Below, one piece after another: positions 37,213 through 46,646 of a stretch of DNA of 64,000 nucleotides. The translations under genes and the position numbers were made by a program. The notes beneath the pieces are model-generated. The model had not been told where the DNA came from. It made no database searches and was given only the letters and a program-made list of their open reading frames with translations. Location of the stretch: positions 1 to 64,000 of the forward strand of contig JADJNU010000004.1 of assembly GCA_016714165.1 (NCBI GenBank), read 5' to 3'. This stretch comes from Bdellovibrionales bacterium. GTDB taxonomy: Bacteria; Bdellovibrionota; Bdellovibrionia; Bdellovibrionales; UBA1609. The first letter of the stretch is position 1. Every line of letters begins with the position of its first letter.

Positions 37213-37779
37213 TTATTTGTCGTTCCCAACGGGCAAACAAAAGAGCTGGTATTCGACCGGCCCAGCACTTGGTGTATACGCACCACTCATCGAGCTCATC
37301 TGGAAGCCATTTCCACAACTGAACCAACCGGAGAAGAGAACTGCGCCAGAATGTTCTCGGCGGTCGTTTCTGCCTTGGTTGGGAATGCATACAACTTGAG
37401 ATCTTTGGTCTGGAAACATTCCCGATCTATAGATACTTGCCCTGTATTTTTCAGGACATCTCAAAAACACAGCTCCGTATTTATTTCTTACAGCAGCATC
37501 AGGTTTGGCTGGGACGTATTCAATATGAATTTGAGGGTCACTGATTCCTCCTATTCCTAAGACCGGGGAGATGGCTGTTTCAGGCAATTTCGCGCAGCGC
37601 CCGTCAGCGGGCAATTCGATCTCATTGTTGCAATCGAAAATGATTAAGGGATTCGATGTCCCTCCTTGGTAATGGTCTACGTCCTCCCAGCGAGGAAATG
37701 CTAGGGCAGCTTGGGTGAGCGAAAGCAAACCAAAACAGAAGACAGAGAGGATATTGGGAGTTCGTCTTGGATCTATCAC
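37213..37779 (-). CDS. Secreted Cys-containing protein of unknown function
   Basis: GTG 37779 is chosen because AAGGA lies 8 bases upstream and it gives a signal peptide (NILSVFCFGLLSLTQAALA, cut before FPRWED). The mature part (about 160 aa) has about six cysteines, suggesting disulfides in the periplasm or outside. No family recognised. It starts 29 bases after the end of the DUF1152-like gene on the same strand. Confidence 0.65.
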   Translation of the reverse strand: MIDPRRTPNILSVFCFGLLSLTQAALAFPRWEDVDHYQGGTSNPLIIFDCNNEIELPADGRCAKLPETAISPVLGIGGISDPQIHIEYVPAKPDAAVRNKYGAVFLRCPEKYRASIYRSGMFPDQRSQVVCIPNQGRNDRREHSGAVLFSGWFSCGNGFQMSSMSGAYTPSAGPVEYQLFCLPVGNDK

Positions 37780-37807
37780 AACAGGATTCCTTTCATATCG
37801 TACTATA

Positions 37808-40280
37808 CTAAGGGTCAATCACATTCAGATGCGAATCAAGTTGCATAAAAAAGATTCCACTCATGCTTTGGTCGATAAATACAAATGGATTCCAGGGATT
37901 CTTCTGATCCACTACAACCTTTGTAGGCAAAGGCATTACTTGCATTCCAAGTTGGTTTGTTAAAGCCAACTGCCAAGCAAGAGGAGTTTTACCAAATCGG
38001 TTTTCATTAGTGCCGTCCATCTGCCAACGGGTATAGTTTGCCATCACCGATGCCTTTTGCGAACCAGAGAGTGAATAATATTTTGCCCCCGCCTGTTGCA
38101 AAATTGACTGGGCATTTAATGGTGAATCCACGCCTGCAGCCACAATTGCACTCAATCGGTAGGCAACCGGTACTCCACGCAAAGATGAAATAACCCTTAA
38201 ATCCTGATCAGGAGTAGAACGACCTTGGTTTTGTTTTTCACTGTTCGAAGGAAAAAGTGCATCTCCGCCTGTATCGACGGCAATTAGAGTGTCGACTCCA
38301 CCAAACGAACTAATTAAATCTTGAAACTGAGAATGTAAGGTGTCATTTTGTCTGTCTAAAATCAAATACATGTGGAATTCATCAGCTGGCAAGTTCTCCA
38401 GAAACCTGCCACTGCCAGATGAGTCTGACAACACACGATAGACGCCGTCTGAAATCATGCCCCCGTGGTTATGTATGGTTCGGTTTTCACCGATTTTACC
38501 ATCAGCACCTTGTGAGCCGGTTTTGTCCGTACGCACCGACCCGATGAACTTCACATTTTTACCTGCGGATCTTAGCATCAAGGCCAGTTGTGCCGCTTGG
38601 ACTCCATCTGATCCTCCACCAATCCCCACCACTGCAAATGAATTTCCAGGCAGATCGACTAAGTCATTTATCTGTACGAAGAGAGCCGAGTCGATTCTTG
38701 AATAGGCAGACAGCTTGACTCCAGACTGGTTGGCGTCGCTGCCATTTTGAAACAGCTCATAATGCAGGTTGAGTAAAGTGTCAGGATTATCTATATATTC
38801 ATCGGACAGCGCGAACTTAGCGAGTGATTCAAGATTCACAGTGTAGATGCCACTACTCTGACGACTTTTTAAATGGATCCTAGCCTCTTGAAATACTCTC
38901 GCAAGAGATAAAAATACGGTGCGCAATGCTACAACAGATCCACCTGGAGTTTTAGATAGGCTCCCTAATGCATTGCTGATCAGGGCCGGAGCATAGTAGG
39001 GTAAGGTGCCCCAACCATCATCAGTACCATCTACGTTAAGTTCTGAGACGAGAATAGCTCGAGCATTTAAGGGCAATTTAAAAAATACTTCATAGAGCTC
39101 TTCTGCTTGTTCGCGAGTTGTTGTCCGTCGAAGAGTCAAAAGTCGCAAGATAGCTCGCTCTACCGAACTCTTAACATCTAATGAATGAAACCCTTTTCCG
39201 ACAAGTGCCTTGTTCCTTTCAATAAGAATTTGATCATAACCGTCACGCACCGACCGCCCATCGATGACTTCTTGTAATGCATTTCGCGCTAACATGAAGT
39301 TTCGATAAACTGGCTCAATCATGACCTTCGCGCCACCAGAATCTAAATGACCGTTTGCTCCGGCCACATCTAGCAATAATTCAATAAACTTAAATTCGAA
39401 GGCCCCGGGCTTTCCAGTTAAATATTTAACTCCCAAAAGGTTTGCAGGTAGATTTTCGGCCTGCGCAAATTGACCTATATTTAAGTTTGATCCCATTTTT
39501 AACCCATCGATAATCCAGCTCCTCTTCTCGGATGAAAGCCTCATGAAGTTTGGAGAAATCTCAGGCCACTCACCAAAACCGACGAATAAAACCTCATCGT
39601 GATCGACAACAGCACGACCAACTGCTTTTTCTGTCAACTCGTGGTAACTTTTTTATTTTGCCCAAATCGTTCGTCAAGATCATTACGATCATGGCATCGA
39701 AATCTTCCGGATTTTTCAAAGTTGCAAGAACATAGCTTCGTAATTCCGAAAATGATTCAAGAGAAAGCCGGACAGGTGGTGCTTGATTTTGCGTGAAGGT
39801 CTCATAGTCGTTTGCAAGAATCCATTTAAGGGCAAGGTATCCAACCGCAGTACGGTTTACTTCTACAATGTCCTCTGCAAATAGAAATACAGATGGAGTC
39901 AAATTTTTGTTTGGACCAAAAATTCCCTTTGGAGTCGAAGTGCCGCCCTCAGCTGTTGTATCAGCCTTCTGACTTAACCAGGTGAGTAGTTCTGAATAAT
40001 TTGCTTTCAGCAAAAGAAGGGCTTGATCATCCGTGATGTGGGGTAAAATTTCGGCTAGAGCTCTGTGCGGATTCAACAGCACTGCACATTTTGACGTGTG
40101 AGCCGTAACTCTCGCTGACTCGGATAGATTATGAGCCGCACGGATTGGCAGACCAAAAAAAAGGCTGAGAGCTGTCAAAGCATTAAACAATGAGCGGCGT
40201 TTCGTGCTAAAAAAGTGGGAATAATATCGCAAAATCACAAATAAAATAATATTAGGTCCAAAAGTTAAATAAAGCATCAC
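37808..40280 (-). pseudogene. Large secreted protein with DUF1152-like domain, frameshifted
   Basis: Two frames on the minus strand form one protein. The upstream part (40280 to about 39650) has a hydrophobic N-terminal segment (LFNALTALSLFFGLPIRAA) and ends ILTNDLGKIKK. The downstream part resumes with LTEKAVGRAVVDHDEVLFVGFG and runs to 37808. The switch lies at a run of six T on the plus strand (39649-39654); removing one base restores a single frame of about 820 residues. The C-terminal third has FAVVGIGGGSDGVQAA and LIAVDTGGDALFPS, matching the glycine-rich and DxGGD motifs of DUF1152. Function unknown. It could be decay, slippage at the A6 run in the mRNA, or sequencing error. Confidence 0.7.
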
Positions 40281-40320
40281 GCTTTAAGTAAACAAATTCG
40301 CAGCCACTTCTTCTGCTCTC

Positions 40321-40395
40321 AGGAACTTAAATGAAAGGCGTACTCAGAAACACTGCTCCCAAGTTCCTAGCAGTGAGCACGCCGCTTGAGTACTC
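40321..40395. other. Interlaced complementary segments downstream of pntB
   Basis: AGGAACTT (40321-40328) pairs with AAGTTCCT (40361-40368), ACTGCT (40352-40357) with AGCAGT (40369-40374), and GGCGT (40337-40341) with ACGCC (40379-40383). The pairs cross, so they cannot all form as nested stems. GAGTACTC at 40388-40395 is palindromic. The segment lies between the 3' end of pntB and the upstream region of the DUF1152-like gene, so it could be a terminator or a protein-binding region. Confidence 0.35.
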
Positions 40396-40453
40396 TAGGC
40401 ATCATTTGTTGTCAAGAAGATAATTGAGGTCTCATAAAAACGAGGTTCTGCCC

Positions 40454-41917
40454 CTAATGAGCACCTGCCCTATCAAGCTGGACAGTCGAGTCGGACCGCA
40501 GTTGGTGAGATTGAATTTGAATTGAGTTTAAAATATTGGATACTTTCTGTTTTGCATCGCCAAAAAGCATCTTTGTATTGTCATTGTGGAAGAGGGGGTT
40601 TTCGATCCCTGAGTAGCCTGAAGCCATGCTTCGCTTCATGACGATGACGTGCTTTGATTTCCAACATTCAAGGACCGGCATTCCGAAAATTGGACTTGAG
40701 GGGTCATCTAGTGCCCCTGGGTTGACAATGTCGTTGGCCCCTATAACGAGCGTGACATCGACATCGGGGAAGTCGCGATTGATTTCATCCATTTCAAATA
40801 CAATATCGTAGGGAACGCTGGCCTCCGCAAGAAGCACATTCATGTGACCAGGTAGTCTTCCCGCAACAGGATGTATTCCAAATCGGACGTTGATCCCTCG
40901 ATCTCTGAGGAGAGAGGTGATTTCTTTAATAGGGTGCTGAGCTTGTGCCACGGCCATTCCGTATCCAGGGATAATCATGACATTGTGGGCATTGAGCATG
41001 AGGTCTGCGGTTTCTTCTGCGCTGATTTCATGGACAACACCTGGGGAGGCGGAATCTTTGGTGGGAGCTGATTTTGCGGGGCTAGCACCGAATCCTCCAA
41101 AGATCACACTCCAAATCGAACGGTTCATGGCCTTGCACATGATATAACTAAGAATGGCACCTGAGCTTCCAACGAGCGCTCCAGTCACAATGAGGAGATC
41201 ATTGGAAAGCATAAAGCCCGTCGCTGCAGCAGCCCAGCCAGAATAAGAGTTGAGCATAGAAACAACGACCGGCATATCAGCTCCCCCTATGGCCATGACC
41301 AAATGCCAGCCCATAAAAAAGGAAATGAAGATCATGCTAATGAAAAGAATAGAGCTCTTTTCTTGCCCCATTGTCTGTGAGATCAAGATGCCGAGAACGA
41401 CACAGCCAATGAGAGAAGACAAATTCAAAAAATGCCTGGCCGGTAGGAGCAAGGGTCTGCCACTGATGGATCCCCGAAGCTTAGCAAATGCGACGATAGA
41501 GCCTGTGAAGGTAATTCCACCGATCACTACACCAGCGAAGATTTCAATTTCATGAATGAGCCGTGCCATGCCATCGAGTATTTGAAGATCTCCACCAAAA
41601 AAACTCGAAGCCCCCACCAGAACGGCCGCAAGTCCAACAAAACTGTGCAGGATGGCCACTAACTCTGGCATGGCAGTCATGGCCACTCGCGCTGCTATGA
41701 GGGCCCCAATGGCTCCACCCAATAAGATGGCCATGATGGAAGAGATCAGTCCCAGTCCATGAGCGCCAACAAGACTGACCAATATTGCGATTGCAATTCC
41801 AAAAACGCCATAGAGGTTGCCTTTGCGTGCAGTTTCTTGGTGAGAAAGTCCTCCGAGGCTTAAGATAAAGAGAAGGCTTGCAGCAAGATAAGAAACAGTG
41901 AGTAGTCCTTTGGACAT
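40454..41917 (-). CDS. pntB: NAD(P) transhydrogenase subunit beta
   Basis: 487 aa. N-terminal half is the multi-helix membrane proton channel (LLTVSYLAASLLFILSLGGLS onward); the C-terminal NADP(H)-binding domain III has IIPGYGMAVAQAQHP, GIHPVAGRLPGHMNVLLAEA and VIGANDIVNP. With PntA it couples proton entry to NADPH formation in the inner membrane. AGGAG precedes the ATG, 8 bases after pntA. Confidence 0.97.
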   Translation of the reverse strand: MSKGLLTVSYLAASLLFILSLGGLSHQETARKGNLYGVFGIAIAILVSLVGAHGLGLISSIMAILLGGAIGALIAARVAMTAMPELVAILHSFVGLAAVLVGASSFFGGDLQILDGMARLIHEIEIFAGVVIGGITFTGSIVAFAKLRGSISGRPLLLPARHFLNLSSLIGCVVLGILISQTMGQEKSSILFISMIFISFFMGWHLVMAIGGADMPVVVSMLNSYSGWAAAATGFMLSNDLLIVTGALVGSSGAILSYIMCKAMNRSIWSVIFGGFGASPAKSAPTKDSASPGVVHEISAEETADLMLNAHNVMIIPGYGMAVAQAQHPIKEITSLLRDRGINVRFGIHPVAGRLPGHMNVLLAEASVPYDIVFEMDEINRDFPDVDVTLVIGANDIVNPGALDDPSSPIFGMPVLECWKSKHVIVMKRSMASGYSGIENPLFHNDNTKMLFGDAKQKVSNILNSIQIQSHQLRSDSTVQLDRAGAH

Positions 41918-41925
41918 CTTTTCTC

Positions 41926-43503
41926 CTACTTATGAAACATTTTGAGCATGCGTTTGGTTACTAAAAAACCGCCAGCAATATTAATCGAAGCAATAACGAC
42001 GGCAACCAACGAAAGTGCACCGGCAATCCCAAGAGAGTCACCACGCAACTGAACAAGCGCTCCGATGATGATAATGCCACTGATTGCATTGGTTACGCTC
42101 ATGAGAGGGGTGTGGAGAGCGGGAGCTACGTTCCAGACCACTTGCCACCCAATTACGATTGCGAGAATAAAGACACTAAAATGGCCGAGAAATTCTGAGG
42201 GTGCATTTTGGCCAAGGAAAAAAAACAGGACGGCCAAACCAAGCAAAGTGAAATCAACTCCTGAGAATCGTTTTGTCTTTTTTAACTCTGTTGTGACTAC
42301 GGGCCTTTTGGTTTCGGAGGAAGTGGTCGAGAGAGCAATTGGCGGAGCGGTTGGCGTTGCAGCAGGAGGAGGCCAGGTGATCTCACCACTTTTTAAGATG
42401 AGGGCTCCACGAATAATTTCATCTTTCATATCGACGTGGTAACCGTTCTCCCCTTTTGTCATGTCTGTCAGAAGGTGAACGAGGTTTGATGCAAATAGTT
42501 CGCTGGCTGTGGTTGCGAGTCGGCTAGCAAGATTTGTATAGCCAATGATGGTCACTCCAGATTTTTTAACGATCTGGTCAGCTTGACTGAATTCGCAATT
42601 GCCGCCCTGTTCAGCAGCCATATCGACGATGACAGATCCCTCTTTCATGAGAGCGACCGTTGCACCATCAATCAAAAGAGGCGCTTTTTTCCCAGGGATA
42701 AGAGCGGTGGTAATAATGATATCGACTTCCTTTGCTTGCATTGCAAAGAGTTCCATTTCAGCTTTAATAAATTCGGGACTCATTACTTTTGCATAGCCGC
42801 CTCCACCCGAACCTTCCTCTTTGAATTTGAGTTCGAGAAACTCAGCGCCCATGCTCTTGACTTGGTCTTTCACTTCTGGACGAGTGTCGAAGGCCCTGAC
42901 GATAGCTCCAAGAGCTCGAGCGGCCCCCACAGCGGCAAGTCCTGCAACTCCTGCGCCGATAACGAGTACTTTTGCAGGAGGCATTTTGCCAGCGGCAGTT
43001 ATCTGCCCGGTAAAAAGACGGCCAAATTGATGAGCGGCCTCGATGACAGCGCGGTAACCTGCAATGTTTGCCATCGAACTTAGTACATCCATCTTCTGGG
43101 CTCGGGAAATCCGTGGGATGCAGTCCAGGGCAAGAGCGGTAACGTTGGATTGGGATAATTTCTTGAGCAAATCTGAATTCTGAGCTGGCCAAATAAAGCT
43201 AATGAGGTGTGCTTCCTTTTTGAGGAGATCTGCTTCGTGGCAATTGCATTGAGGGTTCCATTGAGGCGGATTGATTTTAAGAATGAGGTCGGCTTGGCTC
43301 CATACGTCCGCAGGACTCTCAAGAACACAGGCTCCAGCTAGGCTATAGCTCGAATCAGAAAAACTTGCGGGCTCCCCAGCACCCTTTTCGATCTGGACCG
43401 AAAATCCCATTTTTATCAGCTTCGCAGTACTCTCTGGCGTGACTGCAACTCGGGCTTCCCCTGATTTTATTTCTTTGGGTACTCCAATGACTATTTTGTT
43501 CAT
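41926..43503 (-). CDS. pntA: NAD(P) transhydrogenase subunit alpha
   Basis: 525 aa, single-chain alpha form like E. coli (domain I plus membrane part). IGVPKEIKSGEARVAVTPE at the N-terminus, the Rossmann motif VIGAGVAGLAAVGAARALGA with AFDTRPEV, and four hydrophobic segments at the C-terminus after an Ala/Pro/Thr-rich linker. GAGGAAG lies 11 bases before the ATG. First gene of a pntA-pntB operon. Confidence 0.97.
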   Translation of the reverse strand: MNKIVIGVPKEIKSGEARVAVTPESTAKLIKMGFSVQIEKGAGEPASFSDSSYSLAGACVLESPADVWSQADLILKINPPQWNPQCNCHEADLLKKEAHLISFIWPAQNSDLLKKLSQSNVTALALDCIPRISRAQKMDVLSSMANIAGYRAVIEAAHQFGRLFTGQITAAGKMPPAKVLVIGAGVAGLAAVGAARALGAIVRAFDTRPEVKDQVKSMGAEFLELKFKEEGSGGGGYAKVMSPEFIKAEMELFAMQAKEVDIIITTALIPGKKAPLLIDGATVALMKEGSVIVDMAAEQGGNCEFSQADQIVKKSGVTIIGYTNLASRLATTASELFASNLVHLLTDMTKGENGYHVDMKDEIIRGALILKSGEITWPPPAATPTAPPIALSTTSSETKRPVVTTELKKTKRFSGVDFTLLGLAVLFFFLGQNAPSEFLGHFSVFILAIVIGWQVVWNVAPALHTPLMSVTNAISGIIIIGALVQLRGDSLGIAGALSLVAVVIASINIAGGFLVTKRMLKMFHK

Positions 43504-43718
43504 AAATATGGGTCTTCCTCAGTGACTACAGCCAGTGCAAAAACAAAAACGAGTTTAAAATAAACCACATCAAACCAAAGGGTTTCAGGATTTGTTTTCG
43601 ACTTATTTTTGGAACGCGCACTGCTCACGCGTCCCCCCATTTCCGAGGAGAGCGTATTCATTAACGCTCAATTTTAATTACTTATAGCGAGGTAATTGGC
43701 TCACTGTCAGTAGATAGA

Positions 43719-43744
43719 AGGTGGCTAGCGCAGCGCTTCCACCT
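43719..43744. terminator. GC-rich hairpin downstream of the zinc-ribbon gene
   Basis: AGGTGG (43719-43724) pairs with CCACCT (43739-43744), and an inner AGCGC/GCGCT pair extends the stem. It lies 26 bases past the stop of the leftward small gene. A T-rich stretch follows on the plus strand only. The rest of 43504-43718 holds no gene that I can support. Confidence 0.45.
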
Positions 43745-43770
43745 GATATGATTATTTTTCTTATCGTCTG

Positions 43771-44022
43771 TTATTGAAGGCCGTGGTGATTTTGCCTTGT
43801 GCGAATGTTGCACTTCGTACAATACGACTCTTCTTGGACGTGCAAAGCAACAAAATCCGTTACGTGGGTAAACAAGAGTTCGCTTCCACAGAGACAGCAG
43901 TGGTTGTAGTCCATCAGGAATTGATCCGTCTGGGTTGGCACTCTGTTGATGTGGAATTCTGCTACAACCTGGGGCTCATTGGCCGGTAAATTCGTTTCTT
44001 TTGCCTTTTTTAAGTTATCCAT
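43771..44022 (-). CDS. Small zinc-ribbon-like protein
   Basis: 83 aa with two Cys pairs: HCCLCGSELLF and YCTKCNIRTRQNHHGLQ, the spacing of a zinc ribbon, separated by about 20 residues. AAGGAGGGG lies just upstream of the ATG, one of the strongest ribosome-binding sites here. No signal peptide, so cytoplasmic. Function unknown. Confidence 0.75.
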   Translation of the reverse strand: MDNLKKAKETNLPANEPQVVAEFHINRVPTQTDQFLMDYNHCCLCGSELLFTHVTDFVALHVQEESYCTKCNIRTRQNHHGLQ

Positions 44023-44092
44023 TTCCCCTCCTTCTCGAAATAGGATTCACAGCTTAGTTATCGGATGTCATTTTTTGTTCTAAAGGCACTCA

Positions 44093-44781
44093 ATGGAATA
44101 CGAATCAATTTGGTCCTGAGGCGGAGGAAAACTTTGCCGACCTGGCCTTTATTTCGATGCCTCAGTCTCTCTGGCTGTTCAGTGGTTCCTCCCTGTTCCG
44201 TTCAAGCGCAAGAGGTCTATGATGATGCGCTGGGGTATTCAGTGACGTGCAAGATCCCTTTTGTTAGCTTGGCGCTGATGGATAGAGTGAATGTCAGTTT
44301 TTCGCCACAACAGGTTTATTTGGCACAGGTTTTAGGCCTCACTCACGTCATTCGCCCGCATTTTCTGTCGAAGAGCTTTTCAAAGGCTAGCTCTGTTTCT
44401 TCGAATTGGCGAATCGAAGGCAATCCCGACTCGGCCAGTATTATTGTTTATATTCCCGAACCAATGTCTGGCGAAATCCAAGAACTATTCACGAGGATAA
44501 TGACAGCCTTGTTTTCCAATCAAGTGCTGTATTTACGAGGATCGGGTTCGGAGGCTGACTTAAGGTCTTTGTTGGAAAACATACGAATACCATCGGGTCT
44601 GATCTTTGGTAGACAGTGGGCCGATCAGTTTGGAATCGCACATGCTCACCTTGGCGCCGACGTGATCTACGCCGAGCGCCGGTGGCGAAAGACCCACTCC
44701 CTCTCGGAGATGCTTGGTGCTGGGGCCGAAGTAGCTGAGAGAAAGAAGCAGGCTTGGGGACACATGAGAAATCTGATTTAA
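44093..44781 (+). pseudogene. Unknown protein, apparently broken by two frameshifts
   Basis: From 44230 to 44781 the frame encodes a plausible protein (YDDALGYSVTCKIPFVSLAL ... GLIFGRQWADQFGIAHAHLGAD). Upstream of about 44215 that frame looks unlike protein (Arg/Cys/Pro-rich). A neighbouring frame reads EAEENFADLAFISMPQSLWL and SGSSLFRSSARG, and a third begins ATGGAATACGAA at 44093 with AAAGG 6 bases upstream. Two single extra bases, near 44115 and 44215, would connect the three. No family recognised. Alternatively the frame open from 44065 is used as it stands. Confidence 0.45.
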
Positions 44782-44795
44782 AATGGTAACTTCAT

Positions 44796-45941
44796 TTATT
44801 TATTGAGATTATGCTTGATGGCTTCGATGGCCCTGAGTACCTGATCTCTTCTTCGAGTGAGTGTCTCCGGGAGTTCTGCCGCATCAGGTTCGAAACTGAA
44901 TTTAAAATCAGAATCATTTTGGTGGAGGTTGGAAAAGGCTTCAAGTTCCTCGGACAGTCGCCTTGAAATGATCTCCATATCCTCCTGGGTTGAGCCTGCG
45001 GGCCAACGCCTTGTAACAGACTTGATTACCTCGGCAACATGTTCTCCGGAAGTTTTACCGTCAGAGCAATTTGATCCAAATTTTGCAACAAGCATAAAGG
45101 AGAATGAATTGTCTTCGCCGTTCAACAGCCTCGGAAAAAGGGCCGTTGCTGCATCGATATGTTTTCCCTGCGCCGTAAGAAGGAGATTTTCTATTCTCTT
45201 AATATGATCCCTCTGTGTCTGACTTTCAAAAGATAAGGAAGTTGAAGAGAGGTGTTCAACGAATTTCAAAATAAAACGAGTTTGAATCCTCATCAACTTG
45301 ATCACAACTGGTGGCGTAATAATGGACGAGAAATGGTAGGAGAAATCGTGGACGAGGGAATTAAACTCACCGGAGATCGGCAGAGATCCGGAATCGGAAA
45401 ACAAAGTGAGATAGGGAACAATATCTTGCAGGCCCACGTTGGGAGGCAATTGATAAAATTGGATGGGCAAGGGATCGAGGTTCATCTTGATCATTTGTTG
45501 ATTTAAAGTAGTGACGACATTTCTTGCTCTTTCGCCATCAAAAATTGTCATTGTACGCTCGCCCAACTGGCGGACTCCCATCCATTCAGCGGCCTCCAAT
45601 CCAAAGGCAAATAAGATCCACTGAGGGTTGCCCATCATATCCTGTGCCCCTGGAGACCGATGGTTGGAGCCCCACCCCCACCTGTGGATTCTTGCGATCT
45701 CAATGAGGCCATGCTGATCCCTTGAAGACTCGACAACTGTGGGTTTATCTGGATATTCAGTTTGTCTGATCTTAAATAAGCCGCGAAAACCGGAGTCTTT
45801 TCGTGGCGGTTGCAAAAGGGTGGAGAGGCAGGGACTCACTTGAGAGGCACTTGCTTCCGGGATACTTCCTATGTTCAGAGTCAGGACTGCGAAGACTGAG
45901 GCTAAAAAATGAATCCGAACTTTCAGTTTTCTACAAGACAT
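44796..45941 (-). CDS. Secreted protein of unknown function
   Basis: About 381 aa from ATG 45941, with a signal peptide (LKVRIHFLASVFAVLTLNI, cleavage likely after SASA before SQVSP). An upstream in-frame start at 45998 is possible but less suited. The C-terminal 60 residues are charged and helical. No motif recognised. The downstream end faces the plus-strand pseudogene closely. Confidence 0.65.
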   Translation of the reverse strand: MSCRKLKVRIHFLASVFAVLTLNIGSIPEASASQVSPCLSTLLQPPRKDSGFRGLFKIRQTEYPDKPTVVESSRDQHGLIEIARIHRWGWGSNHRSPGAQDMMGNPQWILFAFGLEAAEWMGVRQLGERTMTIFDGERARNVVTTLNQQMIKMNLDPLPIQFYQLPPNVGLQDIVPYLTLFSDSGSLPISGEFNSLVHDFSYHFSSIITPPVVIKLMRIQTRFILKFVEHLSSTSLSFESQTQRDHIKRIENLLLTAQGKHIDAATALFPRLLNGEDNSFSFMLVAKFGSNCSDGKTSGEHVAEVIKSVTRRWPAGSTQEDMEIISRRLSEELEAFSNLHQNDSDFKFSFEPDAAELPETLTRRRDQVLRAIEAIKHNLNK

Positions 45942-46172
45942 TAAGATCACCAACTTGATGAAAGCGTTACCTGATAAACTACAGCCGCAAACACACAAAT
46001 CAGGGTGGAGAGGTATAGGTGCAATTTCTGTACCTCCGAGAGCTGTGCATAAGAGGGATGGACCTTACCGCCGGTGTGGTTAATGGAGAGGAATGCTAGA
46101 CTCGCAGAAATTCAAGTCGCGGAAGAAAACGGAATGAAACTTGTGGGTAATTGAAGGTCTACTGGACAGGCA

Positions 46173-46646
46173 TTATGGATTTCTTTGTTGTTGCTCAAAT
46201 AGGTTTGTTCCTGGATTTGGAATGCAAGTGCAGGACCTGCAACCACTCGAATTGTATGTGCACTCTTTCCTTGCACCTAGAAATGCGCAATACGGTTCAT
46301 AGTCGGAGCAATTCGAGCCCGGCCGCTCCCTAAATACTGAACAACCAATAAGCGAAATATATAAGAAAAAAACAGAAAACCACCCGAGCACTAAGTAAGC
46401 AATGGACGGACGTTTCCGCCCAATGCTCCTCTGATAATCGGACAGACGTGACTTATGCATCCTGCTCTTAGATAGGTGTTTCAACTCAGCTCCAAAATTA
46501 CTGGTGACGTCATTTAATTCACAATCAAATGCGGTTATTGGAAATAGCATAGGGTCACATATCGTGCGGCAGATACGACGATCGCCAGCAAAAATCATGG
46601 CTTTTAAGGCCGAGAAATTTTGAAGTTTACTTTGAAAGTCTTTCAT
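46173..46646 (-). CDS. Small membrane protein with Cys-rich C-terminus
   Basis: ATG 46646 has GGAGGG 8 bases upstream and lies inside the end of the M48 peptidase gene (20-base overlap), suggesting coupled translation. About 157 aa: a soluble N-terminal part with several Cys, one membrane segment (AYLVLGWFSVFFLYISLIGC) and a Cys-rich tail (CSDYEPYC ... CTYNSSGCRSCTCIPNPG), which suggests disulfides or metal binding outside the membrane. No family recognised. Confidence 0.55.
   Translation of the reverse strand: MKDFQSKLQNFSALKAMIFAGDRRICRTICDPMLFPITAFDCELNDVTSNFGAELKHLSKSRMHKSRLSDYQRSIGRKRPSIAYLVLGWFSVFFLYISLIGCSVFRERPGSNCSDYEPYCAFLGARKECTYNSSGCRSCTCIPNPGTNLFEQQQRNP

Noticed and set aside
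39640..39660. Programmed -1 frameshifting on A AAA AAG in the DUF1152-like gene
   Set aside because: The -1 frame meets TGA within a few codons. The conserved continuation is in the +1 direction, so the classic slippery mechanism does not fit.
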